Assembly (NCBI GenBank): GCA_032622095.1
Contig: CP136067.1
Coordinates: forward strand, 95,098,707 to 95,162,706
Length of the DNA stretch: 64,000 nucleotides
Reading direction: 5' to 3'
Origin: Siphonodentalium dalli
Lineage: Eukaryota > Mollusca > Scaphopoda > Gadilida > Siphonodentaliidae
Below, in pieces: positions 1 through 11,111 of this stretch. The stretch's first letter is position 1. The number at the start of each line of letters is the position of its first letter. Position numbers and translations under genes: made by a program. The notes below the pieces were generated by a model. That model was not told the DNA's origin and searched no databases. It saw only the letters and a list, made by a program, of their open reading frames with translations.

Positions 1-1080
1 TGTTAGCTTAATGAAAACGACGTTGCGACGTCTTGCCATGTGTCATGTTGTCTCCGGACAACTGATTTCACCTCACTATACTACACCTATAAACTCAGAC
101 TATATATAAGGTGTATCTATATCTATAATTGCGAATGTCTGTCTGTCTGTCTGTCTGTCTGTGTTCTATAGAAATTCACAGGTGACCACCTAGATGGCAC
201 AAAAGGGGTCTAATAGGGGTAACTTTTTACGAGAAAGATAATGGCGAGGGTTAGAATTTTCTAAAGTGACGCCGTTGTTGTCAGGGGCAGAAAAGGGGGG
301 AGGGCAGAAAACAAATTGTCACCGATTGCCACCAAACTTATGTATAATCATCCCCATAATATGATGAAGCTAATGGTGTGGTTTAAATATGTCTAAAGTC
401 GCGCCGTTCGCGTCAGGGATACCCGGAAGGGGAGAGGGGCACCAAAATTGATCAAAAATAATTTTAGCGCCGAATCCACCAAATTGACGCACATTCTTCT
501 GAGATCTTTTCCATGATACAAGGAATCGTATTGTGTGATTTAAAGACGCCAAATTGGTGTCGTTGGGATGACAGATTTGGGGGGCGGTGGGTACTAAACC
601 TGATAAGAATTGGTGTAGTCGCGGATTGCCACGAAACTTATACAAATTCATCCCCATGGTATGAGGTGCCCAATGGCGTGGCTTAACGCTGTCAAAAATG
701 GGGTCATTCGAGTCAGGGGTGCACTGAAAGGAAGAGGGGCACCAAAATTGATACACAATATTTTTAGCGCCAATTTCCACCAAATTGATACACAGTCTTA
801 TCCATGATATGAGGAATCTAATCGTGTGATTTTAAAGACGTCATATTGTTGCTGCTTTGGTGAGAGATGGAGGTGGGGTGGGGTGGGCACTAAATTTGAT
901 AAAAAATGTTTAGTCGCGGATTAGCACCAAACTTACAAATAATAATCTCCATGATATCAGGAGTCTAATTGTGTAGTTTAAGATGTCAAAAGTGGGGCCA
1001 TTCGAGTCAGGGGTGCCTAGAGGGTGAGAGGGACACATACATTGATAAACAATATGTTTAGCGCCGATTTGTAACGTACG
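1..1080. repeat. Satellite-like tandem repeat, ~300-bp unit (left copy)
   Basis: About three diverged copies of a ~300-bp unit. The landmark AGAGGGGCACCAAAATTGAT recurs near 433 and 733, with a decayed form near 1026, each after a block resembling GTCATTCGAGTCAGGGGTGC. A (GTCT)n microsatellite at about 138-162 marks one end, next to a GAATTTCTAT/AGAAATTCAC segment. The reverse complement of the same repeat, with the same microsatellite end, lies at about 25880-26860. Open frames here are short and explained by the repeat. Confidence 0.8.
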
Positions 1081-1772
1081 ATGTGTGTTGTTGTTTTAAG
1101 TACCGCTATCTGCTGGTATTGTCAGCTATTCTTGTGATTTCTTTTTCTTCAACATAAATTCCACAATATGCCATTTTAGCGAGTGTGTTTGGACAATATT
1201 GGCCATTGGTCTGGTATAAAACTGCTTGGCAACCGTTGCTATGGAGCTACCCGATTACCTTTTTGCAGCTATAATAACACTTACTCAATTTGACAAGCTG
1301 CTAATCATTGTGGCATTATATGCGCAACATAAAAGTACCGCAAAGTTTAAATATTTATGATATTAACTATAATTCTTCAAAATAGAGGTAAGCAAATGTT
1401 TTTATTACGAGCGTAGGTGCGAATTATGTGCGACAAGGTATGATAGGAATTGTTTACATTTGCAATAGAAATATAGTGAGATATATGTAATTCCCTATAT
1501 AGTTGTTATACAACTGAAGTGTGCTAAAAAATTTGATTCTAATATATTATGAGAACCAATCGTGCAATAACTCGTGGTATTTCGTCGCTCCAATATGGGA
1601 TAAAACAATCTAGGACACTCATTCTGCGATAAGTGGCATTCAAGAATATGCAATGGATAGTCATGTATGAAAAATTCATGACAAATCGCCAGTCAATCCT
1701 GCTAGTTGCGTGAACGCATCATAAAGAGTTGGAAAAATTTGCATACATGCCACTGTTGGCAACACTTACACC
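1081..1772. other. No recognisable gene
   Basis: AT-rich unique-looking sequence. I see no long open frame, RNA gene or repeat structure. Confidence 0.5.
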
Positions 1773-1922
1773 AATGCCCTAAGTAATCGACCTCTTAACC
1801 ACAGCAGAATTATGGGTAACTTTTATGGATTTAGTCGGATATATGGATATTTATTTCCGACTAAATCCTGAAAAGTTACCCATAATTCTGATGTGGTTAA
1901 GAGGTCGATTACTTAGGGCATT
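1773..1922. repeat. Hairpin element, 67-bp arms
   Basis: The arm at 1773-1839 is nearly the exact reverse complement of 1856-1922, separated by a 16-bp AT spacer. Such perfect foldback arms are typical of small palindromic MITEs. No transposase is present. An 87-residue open frame across the hairpin is an artefact. Confidence 0.85.
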
Positions 1923-4320
1923 ACTGTATTTGCAATTGCAACTTCATAGAGCAGTACAGCGTAATGATGCCCTCGAGAATTTACAATTGTGTTTGCACCC
2001 TTTCTTGCAACCACATCGATATAGTTCTCGGCAACCTTTGGATGATTCAGGAAGATCGGTCCATGTCACACTCCAACTTCCTTTATAGTAGCCTGTCATT
2101 TGTATAAAACATGGGTTTCGTAAACAGAATTGGGGATTTTGGGCAATGTAGTTAACCGAAAATCCCATATACTGGAGACATTGGAAACCAATGTTGACAA
2201 GCTTCTTATCGATTAGTTGCCTCAAAAATGGCGTTACCATAGCAACAGTTTGTGGTAACGGAGAATTCTGGAAAATGATCATATATGGAGTATTTTAGTG
2301 AGAACGGTGGACTTATTGGTGGATATAGTTATATCATAATACGTATAAGTATATATTCTCCAAGACGAACCGCCAGTAGTGATCTCAAGAGTCAAGGTGA
2401 CTATGAAAGGTCAAGTGTTTGTATCACTTCATGTCCTATTATTTGTACGTGTGTCTTTATGAGGAACTTTTCTCAATTTATTGCATCATATTGATATTTT
2501 GTTACATTCTGGAGATCATAGCCTTTATTTTGAGCCACATATCTTATCCATAGGCTGATTATTACTTTTGTGAGAGATTTTACGAAACATGTGACCGGGC
2601 CAATTGCCGACCCTTAAACTTAGAAATTGCTCTTCCCGATAGAAAATGGCCACACCATTAGTTGGGTGGAAAGAGGACACAATCGTCAATTTTATGGTAA
2701 AAGCATCGAAGTTGGCACACATGTATATCACACAATTCCAAGTCATTGTGGATATGATCCGAAGAATGTACACCGTTAGCATATCCTTTTGGTGAAAACA
2801 CCTGTTTTGCCATACTCTAGCCATTATGTACTGCTAATGACCAGCAACCTCATAGAATACTGTTCACAGTGCATCTATTTTGATTGGACTATATACTTGC
2901 AAGAACATATACATTTTATATATGGGTAGATTCAAAATGCTATCCCCAACAATATGGTAATAGGACGCACGTACGCCAATAATAATAATATATATTTAAC
3001 AACGGTTGAGCATCAAGTTTTGATTTATTTCGAGATATTGTTGTAGAACAGGGATCAGTTCAGTTGAAATGCTTTAAAGTTATCGCCCTGGGATTGCTCA
3101 AATACACAATTTAAAATCCATAGCTCAGGTAAAACATCCGCTTTGCGAAAACGACCGAGATGTTGCTATGAAAAATCCGTTTATCAACTATGCATCAAAT
3201 CAGTCGACGTTTGTTCAAGTTATATATCGCGATAACGAATTTTTTTTTTAAATAGAAAAATGGGCCTTTTGTTTTTGTTTGATTGTTTCGAAAAATTCGA
3301 CTGACTGAACACTGGGAAATGATAGTTGAACACCATTTCAGTAGAACACAAACATTGACATAGACGTAGAGAGGGAGAGAGATAATATAGATTGAAAGAC
3401 AAGGTGATATAGATGGAGAATGGAGAGAGCGCGGGAAGAGAAAGATGCTTCTCTGACAGCACACTACATGTATTTGGTGGTTTGATTGTGTTATTCAATT
3501 GTTATTTATACTCCAAGGAATGTACTATTTTAACCTACATGGACTGTAGTTATATTTATGTTCTTCAGAATCTCAATGACTATGTATAGGGACAAGAGGG
3601 GAACTCGGAGGATGAGCTTGTTCATTGACAACATACACTGTGGTTCAGATTTAATTGGGCTGTTTATTAGTATAAACATAAACAACCAATAATAACTTAA
3701 ATAAAATATATTGCCAAGAAGATGGAGGCCAATAACTGCCCTCCCACCTGCTGATATATGACAATGTTCCATAAACATACCTAGCATCAATAATCTAGCT
3801 ACTGCCTTAGTAATAGTGGTAACATATATGTAGCCATAATACAAAGTTTTAGAATTTCAAGAGACGGATTAGTGAGATATGAAACATAAATCTCAAGCTG
3901 CTAACATAATATTGGGGTGGGAGGGTGGGAAAATGAATCCTGATAATCAAAGAAATATGGGAAATATGTTTGCACAAAATATATATTTTTCTATTCCCGA
4001 TTGATGGAGGACAAAGAGACTGCGCATGTCCGTTCATAACACGTACACCCTGTTCTTAAAGGGGTACCACCCGAACGTTCTGAATTTAGTTCGATGCTTT
4101 GAAAATAAAATTGATTATTTCATAATCAATGTTTTGTTGTTGGTCTTCTCTTAATGGCTGTTTTCATTTCATAGTCAGTGATGGTGATATGTGAAACTCA
4201 ATGTTGCTTATCTCTCACGATCCAGAACAAATCATTTAGTGAAAATGTATTGCTGTCCCGATTTAAGCAAAACATGCCTCTATGTCTTAGTGCACTTTAT
4301 TGTATCAAATAATTAATATC
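1923..4320. other. No recognisable gene; simple AG/CT-rich tract
   Basis: Mostly unremarkable AT-rich DNA. A purine-rich stretch at about 3365-3445 and a poly-T run near 3240 are the only notable compositional features. Open frames of 60-110 codons look random in amino-acid make-up. Confidence 0.5.
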
Positions 4321-4328
4321 ATGCCATG

Positions 4329-5693
4329 CAGGGTCCGCGCTAGACCAAAATTTACCTTTGCCAAATTATTTGACAAATGAAAATATTTTTTGCCAAATTA
4401 TTTTAGAATTTGCCAAATGCTATCCCTGATAGTATAATTTTCCGCAACATTAGTGTAAACAATATTTATTTGAACAAAATAACAGAACAACACATTGACA
4501 ATTATACATATTGAGTAAAAAACATAGTTCAAATGAGGATTAGATAACAAGCCATGAGCCTATGGCTTTTATAAAAATCTTTTCCTCCAAAAATGTTACC
4601 CCGAGTGTCAATACAGACAGCTACAGGGTAAAAAGGACGGGAATTTGAATATTGTGGAAAAGAAGTGTGATAAATGCTGTATACAATAATCCCTCAGTCA
4701 TAATCTAAATTTTACATTATGGCGTTAAATCATGGTGTGTTGTCCAATATAGAAACGGAATTAGACCCCAAATACGTCTCGGCACCCAGAAGAGATGATG
4801 CATGAAAATAAGTATATATTAGGATAATTGTTATACTTGTAGTGCGTATCAATATATTCTAGATACAATTAGTACATGTAAGTACAATCAGTAGTAAGTC
4901 CATTAATATGACAAGGTCAGCACGGTTGAGCATGCACTCCGTGGGCAGACAGGCGGATATGCCCGAACACAATGTGCAGAAACGCGACTTACATATTTAT
5001 ACATACAAGTTATGCACCTCATGTTCGCATACACGACCCCCTGCGCACGGAGCTCACACATTATCGAAACGTCGACTTTGGATAATAAACAGTTGTACAG
5101 CTTCAAATATTATAGAATTTGTTTCATCGGACATCTCATTAGACCCATATAATAGGACATCAATGTTCACATCTGCTGGCGAAAATGGCAGAGCGGCTAT
5201 CATATCAGCTCTAATTTGACTATATTGGGGACATTGCAAAAGAAAGTGGTACGCGGATTCAACTACAAATTCCCCACAAGAGCAACATTGAGTCTTATTT
5301 TCTGGTTTATCATACAACAATAAACCAATCACACAACAATTAAATTGTAGAAGGGTTGCTTTGTCAGAAGGGCACATTCCAAGAGGATTAGCTATATAAA
5401 CACCACCACCACATTAAATACGGCTAATCCCTCATCCCATTAATACTAATGCTATCAGATTAACTGCATCTTAATAAAGGTGTTAACTTTTCCTAGACCT
5501 TATAAAATATCACTAATATAATTATGATAGTTTCCTGAAATGAATGGTATTGATTGACCAATAGTTTTCAACATTTTAAAAATTAAAAATTAAAAAGTGA
5601 CTTGCCAAAACTTTTGCCAAATGAAAATAGTTTTTGCCAAATGTGAATTATTTTTGCCATTGGCAAATTTGGCAAGTGGTAGCGCGAACCCTG
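4329..5693. mobile_element. Non-autonomous hAT-type transposon
   Basis: The ends are inverted: CAGGGTCCGCGCTA at the left and TAGCGCGAACCCTG at the right. Internal (TTTTTGCCAAAT)n subterminal repeats lie at both ends (4350-4425, 5590-5670). The element is flanked by an exact 8-bp duplication ATGCCATG (4321-4328 and 5694-5701). CAGGG ends and an 8-bp target duplication are hallmarks of the hAT superfamily. There is no transposase in the 1,365 bp. A LINE 3' fragment is nested inside. Confidence 0.85.
5054..5410 (-). pseudogene. LINE reverse transcriptase C-terminal fragment
   Basis: The translated frame ends with a C-x-C...H-x4-C type knuckle (CSCGEF..., AYHFLLQCPQY, then R). This is the zinc-knuckle tail found after the reverse transcriptase of several animal LINE families. 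Only the tail is present; no reverse transcriptase core is seen. The fragment sits within the hAT-type element at 4329-5693, so either it inserted there or the element captured it. A similar tail occurs at 32840-33155, and a related one at 9753-10476. Confidence 0.75.
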
Positions 5694-5701
5694 ATGCCAT
5701 G

Positions 5702-6735
5702 TCATATCCAATTATTTCAATCCGTGTGTGTAGGTTTATACATTGATAATGTATTTCGAAGATTTAAAATCTGATGGTGGTCATGTCATTCCCATGTATG
5801 GATAATGTCTCAGAGAGATCAACGGGAAGTTATCGACAAATATAACTGCACTGCTGTTCCCCGTCTGCATTTAAATCGTCATCACCTCTGTAACTGGCTG
5901 AACCAGTTTTCATTGTTTTCAAAAAGGAAAACACGTTCGATACTAAGTCCCCGGAAGACTGCTAATTTCTGAAGTTGTCATATATTACAATCCTACACCA
6001 ACAGCGTGAATAACTGTGACAATTGTGTCCTCAAGAACAAAAACACATTGGAGGGGGCAGTCTTCGATTTTGTATTGTTATGGCAATGTATGGTCTGGAC
6101 GGCTGATTCCTAAGTGTTGCAAGTGACACTTTAACGGCTACTGTTTTGGCGGCGATCAGTGGTGATGGCATACTGAGCACGCAATACGTAGCGCTGCTGG
6201 TGAGGCATCATCGAGAGTGAGAGTTTAGTCTGAACAACAGACCATCAGTAGTGTCTTTGCCGATAGTCCACAGTTATCGCCAGCATGACAAGTCCAGACA
6301 ATAGCAATTACTGATATTCTCGTACGAGATCATTTTGCTCTATAAAGTATACGCCTCAACACAGGCTATGTTTTAAACCAATTGTTCTGATATAAGAGTA
6401 CACAGAGGATAACAGTATCTAGTATTTTTGAGTGGGTGCATGTACCAAAATTATCCAATGAGTGACCCAGACAAGTGTTTACTTTCGCGAGTGGGTTGCC
6501 ATGAGCCGAAATAAACATCTCTCAGTTCAGAATGAGATATTTATTTTCACTCAAAACACACTATTTTTGTATTATACGCGTTCCAAAGAAATTCCACAAT
6601 TACAACTATACCAGCCTGTTCACGTTATATTAAAGGTACTCAATAAGATTCGATGGTCCCCATATTATCAGATTCCAATAACAACATTACTAGAAATGCC
6701 GCTTCAGCTATCAGAATCGATTAATTGCCCAAAAA
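5702..6735. other. No recognisable gene
   Basis: I see no convincing coding region. A 132-codon open frame at 6462-6860 has no recognisable motif, runs into the antisense fragment at 6740-6975, and has no supporting splice or codon signal. Confidence 0.45.
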
Positions 6736-6739
6736 TAAT

Positions 6740-6975
6740 GCTAACCACTGTCAACTATAGTATATCCGTGGGATATCTGGTCGGCCTATATGCATGTTCT
6801 CCAGCTGGATATAGAGCTGATAGTAGAGCCCACCTGAGCAGTGGCCATCCTTGTTCTTGACGTGGATAATTTCTTTTTGTATGATAGCGGGTAGTGGCAT
6901 GTAGGAACCACCTCTTAATGGTTGGTAGCGAGCAATATCCAGCCAGGGAATCTGCACCTGATCGACCTGCCATCC
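6740..6975 (-). pseudogene. Possible Maverick-type polymerase-region fragment (frameshifted)
   Basis: Two overlapping - frames each carry part of a pattern I associate with the region before the polymerase domain in Maverick/Polinton-like elements. The pattern is RGGSYMPLP, then IHVKNKDG in one frame, and RWALLSALYP followed by RPTRYP in the other. A frameshift near the middle joins them, so this is a remnant. The match is from memory of the motif only. It is the only trace of such an element outside the right-hand block. Confidence 0.35.
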
Positions 6976-6999
6976 CGACCCTCTGTTTAACCGGTATGC

Positions 7000-7110
7000 G
7001 GCTTATACGGACCCTGGCTCTTACGGACCTTGGCTCTTACGGACCCTGGCGTTTACGGACCACCGGCTGATACGGACCCTGGCTTATACGGACCCCGGCT
7101 CATACGGACC
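7000..7110. repeat. 15-16 bp minisatellite
   Basis: About seven tandem copies of GGCTTATACGGACCCT with small variations (CTCTTACGGACC, CGTTTACGGACC). It lies about 600 bp upstream of the lectin start. Confidence 0.9.
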
Positions 7111-7117
7111 TCAATTA

Positions 7118-7360
7118 AAATATGCAATTTTCAAACTTATATTTATGAATTTAATATATAATTATGATTGTTTTTCACACATATATCTGTATTAATTGAG
7201 AATTTCGGTTATTTTTTTGGTGATTTTCAAACTTATGTTTATGAATTTAACCGATTTTTTCGGTGATTTTCAAACTTATATTTATGAATTTAATATATAA
7301 TTATGATTGTCTTTTCACACATATATCTGTATTAATTGAGAATTTCGGTGATGTTCTGGC
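7118..7360. repeat. ~138-bp tandem duplication
   Basis: A segment containing TTCAAACTTATATTTATG, AATTTAATATATAATTATG and ATATCTGTATTAATTGAG is repeated once, starting near 7130 and near 7268. A short partial copy lies between. Confidence 0.8.
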
Positions 7361-7724
7361 TTGAAAAAGCATTTATTGAATCGTGTTAATTAATCTCTTC
7401 ACATTTGAGGGCATTTATCTCTCCACAACGTTTTTGTTAATTCTCGCGAGCACAACTTCCATGACAAAATTGGGTTCGGCACTGAGTGTATGGCCTTCAG
7501 CGTCATCAATTATCCAATCTCGCATGTAGTTTCTGATTACCCAAGGCACAATAGTTGTTGGGCGGATTGAGGGTTTAAAGACACCGTTATTTTATATACT
7601 ACTCACACACCTACGGATATTTTTGATAATGAAAATAATCGCCTTACATGTGTTACATGGAAACATGTGTATGTATTGTTTTGTAACTACACGCATATAC
7701 ATATAGGTAAGAGAAAGTTGGGAC

Positions 7725-8021
7725 ATGACTCGAAGCGATGTCATGTGGTGTCTTGGAGTGATGTGTGCTATATTCTGTGTGTATGCGATCACCGAGCAAT
7801 GTCAACCACCCGATTTGAACATAGTGCCGGTTTCCTCTCTGACCATCATCTATACTATGAAGAGTCTGAACATGATGCGATGTCAGATGGCGTGCGCATA
7901 CACATTGGGATGCCAGAAGGTTGCCTACAATACGACCAAGAAGATCTGCCATTTCCTGGGAAACGGAAGCAGAGAAATTCCATCTAACATTGCAGTAGAA
8001 TTCGCCGATAAGACCGTCTTG
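7725..8021 (+). CDS. Lectin gene exon 1: signal peptide and PAN-like module
   Basis: Encodes residues 1-99 of the predicted 931-residue protein. The ATG at 7725 gives a short N-region and a hydrophobic core (about residues 8-21, WCLGVMCAIFCVYA), consistent with secretion. A second Met at residue 7 is an equally good start. The rest has five cysteines (26, 53, 57, 63, 75) spaced C-x3-C-x5-C-x11-C as in PAN/apple-type modules of invertebrate lectins, and an NTT glycosylation site at residue 69. The exon ends at a strong donor, TTG|GTATGT, in phase 0. A TTTATATA box-like stretch lies at about 7590 but is unproven. Domain type is inferred from cysteine spacing. Confidence 0.75.
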
Positions 8022-8139
8022 GTATGTATTCTTCTAGTCGCAATAAACATTTTGTTCAGTTTTGGAATTTCACTCAAATAAGCTATTTAAAAACCACTGT
8101 ATTCGGCAGTATAGCATGGTCGTCGTGGTGACTTTGGTG

Positions 8140-8390
8140 GGTGAACCTAGAACAAATTGTTATCAAGCCAGTTTTAAAGTGATTTTGACCTGGAATGTTT
8201 CAACAACAATATAATAAGCCAATATCCGCTAAAATCCGCTTTTCGGAAACGTTGTTATCAAGATGGCGTCCAAACATGTTTGCCCATAAGACATCAGTTC
8301 TCAAAATAAGTCTGTTGGCGATTTTTCTCTCAGACCCCTCGAACAATTTCTACCAAATTTGGCGTGGAAACTCAGGATACCCTGGCGGAT
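8140..8390. repeat. Dispersed repeat in intron 1, related to 41885-42190
   Basis: Shared blocks are AACCTAGAACAAATT, ATCCGCTAAAATCCGCTTT and TCAAGATGGCGTCCAA, in the same order as at 41885-42030. It contains no coding capacity. A separate block at about 8640-8800 (GGTGTCAGTTGG, TGGTCTGGTTCAAGG) is related to 51149-51270. Confidence 0.65.
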
Positions 8391-8864
8391 GATGTAACGC
8401 CGTTATTTTTTTTTTATAAATATTGTAACTTTACAAGAAATAATTTCTAACAAAAACTTTTGTTTGAAATTGAGCAAGAAGTGCAATCTAAAAATATGAA
8501 AATCTGACACGCCATCACTTATTATGTTGAAATTATTCACATTGTTTGATTTCCAAACAGTAGTGGGTTGGGAATTTCTTATTTTTAGACCAACAGTAGC
8601 ATATTTTTCTGGATTTTAGTCTGAAATATAGCCATCAGTTCAAAATTTGGCAAACCTTTGGGGGTGTCAGTTGGCCAGTTTGAGGTACCAGTTGGAAGCG
8701 GGGGTAGGGATTGGCCCAAATGGAATTGAGCGAACCTCGTAATTTGGTCTGGTTCAAGGAAGGGTGCAGTTGGGAAATTTGGACACCCACAGACGGGGAC
8801 CATCTAAACACGTCCTTATGTGGCTATACAACGTGGTGCTCGATCTCATAGTTTGTACGCAAAC

Positions 8865-9135
8865 CGGGGAGTGGGGCCCAATGGTCCAGTCGATAGAGTC
8901 CTCTGTTTATTACGCCGCCATATATAGGTCCTCGCCAAACGAAGGTAACTAGAAGCGTGTATCTGGGCAAATCTGTCCGCTGCTTTCCGGTGGTTGATGG
9001 TTTACCACCGGCGGAGTGAAAATGAATAATCTGTGTGGTCTATCCTCTACTCGTAAGACTGACAACGTCTTGATATGTCCTAGCGACTGAAAGGACAATA
9101 AACCACGATCAACCAACCAACCAACCAACACAAAC
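8865..9135 (+). mobile_element. tRNA-derived SINE copy, diverged
   Basis: It starts with an A-box-like segment (TGGTCCAGTCGATAGAG). The body resembles the better copy at 10477-10794 (CCGGTGGTTTACC, then GACAATAAACC), and it ends in a (CAAC)n/(AACC)n tail at 9106-9128. It is more diverged than the second copy, and I could not define target duplications. Confidence 0.65.
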
Positions 9136-9239
9136 CAGGACACTTGTGGACTGATATCGTTATATGTAGTTATACTAGATGAATACAGATACAGTAGTTG
9201 AAATTAAGATATGCAAGCCACGATAATTCTTTCTTCCAG

Positions 9240-9345
9240 GAACCATCACACCCATGCACCAACTCTCAATGTGGTGAGAAATCGATATGTTCGCCGAGCT
9301 TCATCAGTGATACCAGACACCGCTGTATTCCATTCGGTAGCACAG
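9240..9345 (+). CDS. Lectin gene exon 2: EGF-like cysteine module
   Basis: A 106-bp exon between TTCTTCCAG| and AGCACAG|GTGAGT. It is read in phase 0 from exon 1 and leaves phase 1. It encodes residues 100-134 plus the first base of codon 135. Four cysteines (105, 110, 116, 128) sit in a PC...QCG...IC...RC pattern, the truncated EGF-like module often found between PAN and C-type lectin domains in mollusc proteins. It is too short for routine ORF prediction. It is supported by consensus sites on both sides, an open frame and phase agreement with exons 1 and 3. Confidence 0.75.
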
Positions 9346-9752
9346 GTGAGTTAATTGATTGTTGAATACCACTTACTGTGTTGCTAAAACAACTCTGGTA
9401 AAGTAGTACTGCTAACTTGCTATGATAGTGGTGGATCCCGTTGAATACATATGCTACTGTTATGGAAAACATAATGCCATTAAGAAATCGTAAAGTTACA
9501 TTTTGTTTCTGAAATTGTCATTGTCACTGCATGCCTAAGTCCCGGTTCAGCCAACAAAATCCTTTCTAACTTTCAGAACTGAAAATATAGATATATAATG
9601 ATTTATTGACAAAAACATCCTCAAGAGGACAGTTTGATAATACAATGGATAATAGTATATACAAAACTTGTGATAATAAAATATACAAGAACAAAATTAC
9701 ATAATATGCTAAGATGCACAAGGAGTCTCGGGATCATGTATCATATTTATGG

Positions 9753-10476
9753 TTACCTAACTGCTATTCGCTCAGCACGAGCATCGAAGAAGCGACGGAT
9801 CAGTTTACATATTATTCGGGTTAGAGTGGGACAGTCATTTGTCAATATAGTAATAAATTGATCGTTGGCGTTAATGCGTGGAAAATTCGGATTATGGTTA
9901 GTCATTGATTCGAAAAGTTCTCTTCGTAGTTGTGAATATGCAGTGCATTCCATAATGAAATGTATTTCATCTTCAACAACATCATTACAGCAAAACACAC
10001 ACTTTCTATTTTCTAATTTAACTGGGGGCTGTAAATGACGTCCTTTATCTATAGCAAGTACATGGTTGCTGATTCTGAATATGGTGAAAGCTATTCTGTC
10101 TTCCAATGATTTCGTGTTGATAAGATAGGGCTCAAGCCTATACTCAGTCTTGTAAAGACGATATGTTCTGAGTTTGTTGCTGCCTGATTTTGAGCAGTTG
10201 TCACTCAGGCTAGCTTGGAAGTACTCGTTATAGCTATTTTGTAGAGATTTTCGGAAATTGTTCGTTACCATGTCGGTAGCGTGACCAGTCTCTGGTAAGG
10301 TTAATCCTAGAGATTCGACTGATTTGAAAATTGATTTTGTAGACAATACCGTCCGTTGTTCTTTAACTGCATTTCGTAGAAGTTCGCAGTCCGAACGCGA
10401 GGTGACACTGATAGCATAATTCGACATTATGTAAGCTACGTCTATATACAGAGGATAGCTGCCTAGTTCTGCACGG
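9753..10476 (-). pseudogene. LINE reverse transcriptase, C-terminal part (segment 1)
   Basis: Open - frame of about 240 codons ending in a zinc-knuckle-like tail (KCVFCC...EDEIHFIMECTAYSQLRREL). This is the 3' end of the antisense LINE that fills intron 2 of the lectin gene. The open frame appears to start inside the adjacent SINE, so its first ~35 residues are not LINE. The LINE continues at 10795-11111 and 12364-13995. Confidence 0.85.
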
Positions 10477-10794
10477 GGGGGGGGGGGGGCTCGGTGGCTC
10501 AATCGGTTAGGGGTACCACTCCAAGCCGTTTCGCCCTCCAGCGCTGGCGATAAGGGTTCAAATGCAGATGTTTCCATCGTGGACTTTGTAACTCGATCGT
10601 TATCTGGTGGAGTTGCCAGTTACTCGCCGATGGCCGGTGGTTTGCCGCACATGGTTGACGAGTTTATCAGCCATTGAAATCACTGTTAAATTAGTCGCAA
10701 GTGTGCGGATTTCCTCCACCACTAAAACTGGCAATGTCGTGATATGGCCTTAGTGGCTAAAGCGACAATAAACCCCAACCAATCAATCAATAAT
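10477..10794 (+). mobile_element. tRNA-derived SINE with 13-bp target duplication
   Basis: A G-run is followed by a tRNA-like head with an A box (GTGGCTCAATCGGTTAGGGG) and a B box (GGGTTCAAATGC). Then come a unique body (GGCCGGTGGTTTGCC, TTCCTCCACCACTAAAACTG, GCGACAATAAACC) and an (AATC)n tail. It is flanked by exact TAGTTCTGCACGG at 10464-10476 and 10795-10807, showing insertion into the LINE. It is a SINE rather than a tRNA gene, since no cloverleaf 3' half or acceptor pairing follows. Confidence 0.9.
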
Positions 10795-11111
10795 TAGTTC
10801 TGCACGGACAGCATTATTTGATGCATATTTTCCAGCACCTAATAAACGTTTGAAAAATCTAATATGAACTGATTCACACGCTAGGCGATCGTGATTTTTA
10901 GATGTTATTTCGACACCCCACAGTTCACTGCCATACAGGATTATTGGTTTGATCAGTTTATGGAACAGTTTGAGTGACGTTAACAATGGGAGAGGTGATG
11001 TATGGTTACACGCATTGAATAGTGAGTGCATCGCTTGTAGCCCTTTAGTACTTAAGTTTGTGATAGCTTTTGTGAACTTGCCATTACTAGAAAAGGTTAT
11101 GCCAAGGTAAG
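10795..11111 (-). pseudogene. LINE reverse transcriptase, middle part (segment 2)
   Basis: The translated - frame contains LIKPIILYGSELWG and a following basic region, typical of LINE sequence just after the palm/thumb, where the ...P-x-L-x-Y-G-x-x-x-W-G motif occurs. It joins in frame to segment 1 once the SINE is removed, and to segment 3 once the 11112-12363 element is removed. Confidence 0.85.

Noticed and set aside
370..783. 137-codon open frame on -
   Set aside because: Internally repetitive, reflecting the ~300-bp satellite unit rather than a gene.
10477..10580. tRNA gene
   Set aside because: A and B boxes are present, but there is no cloverleaf completion, the 5' end is a G-run, and target duplications mark a SINE.
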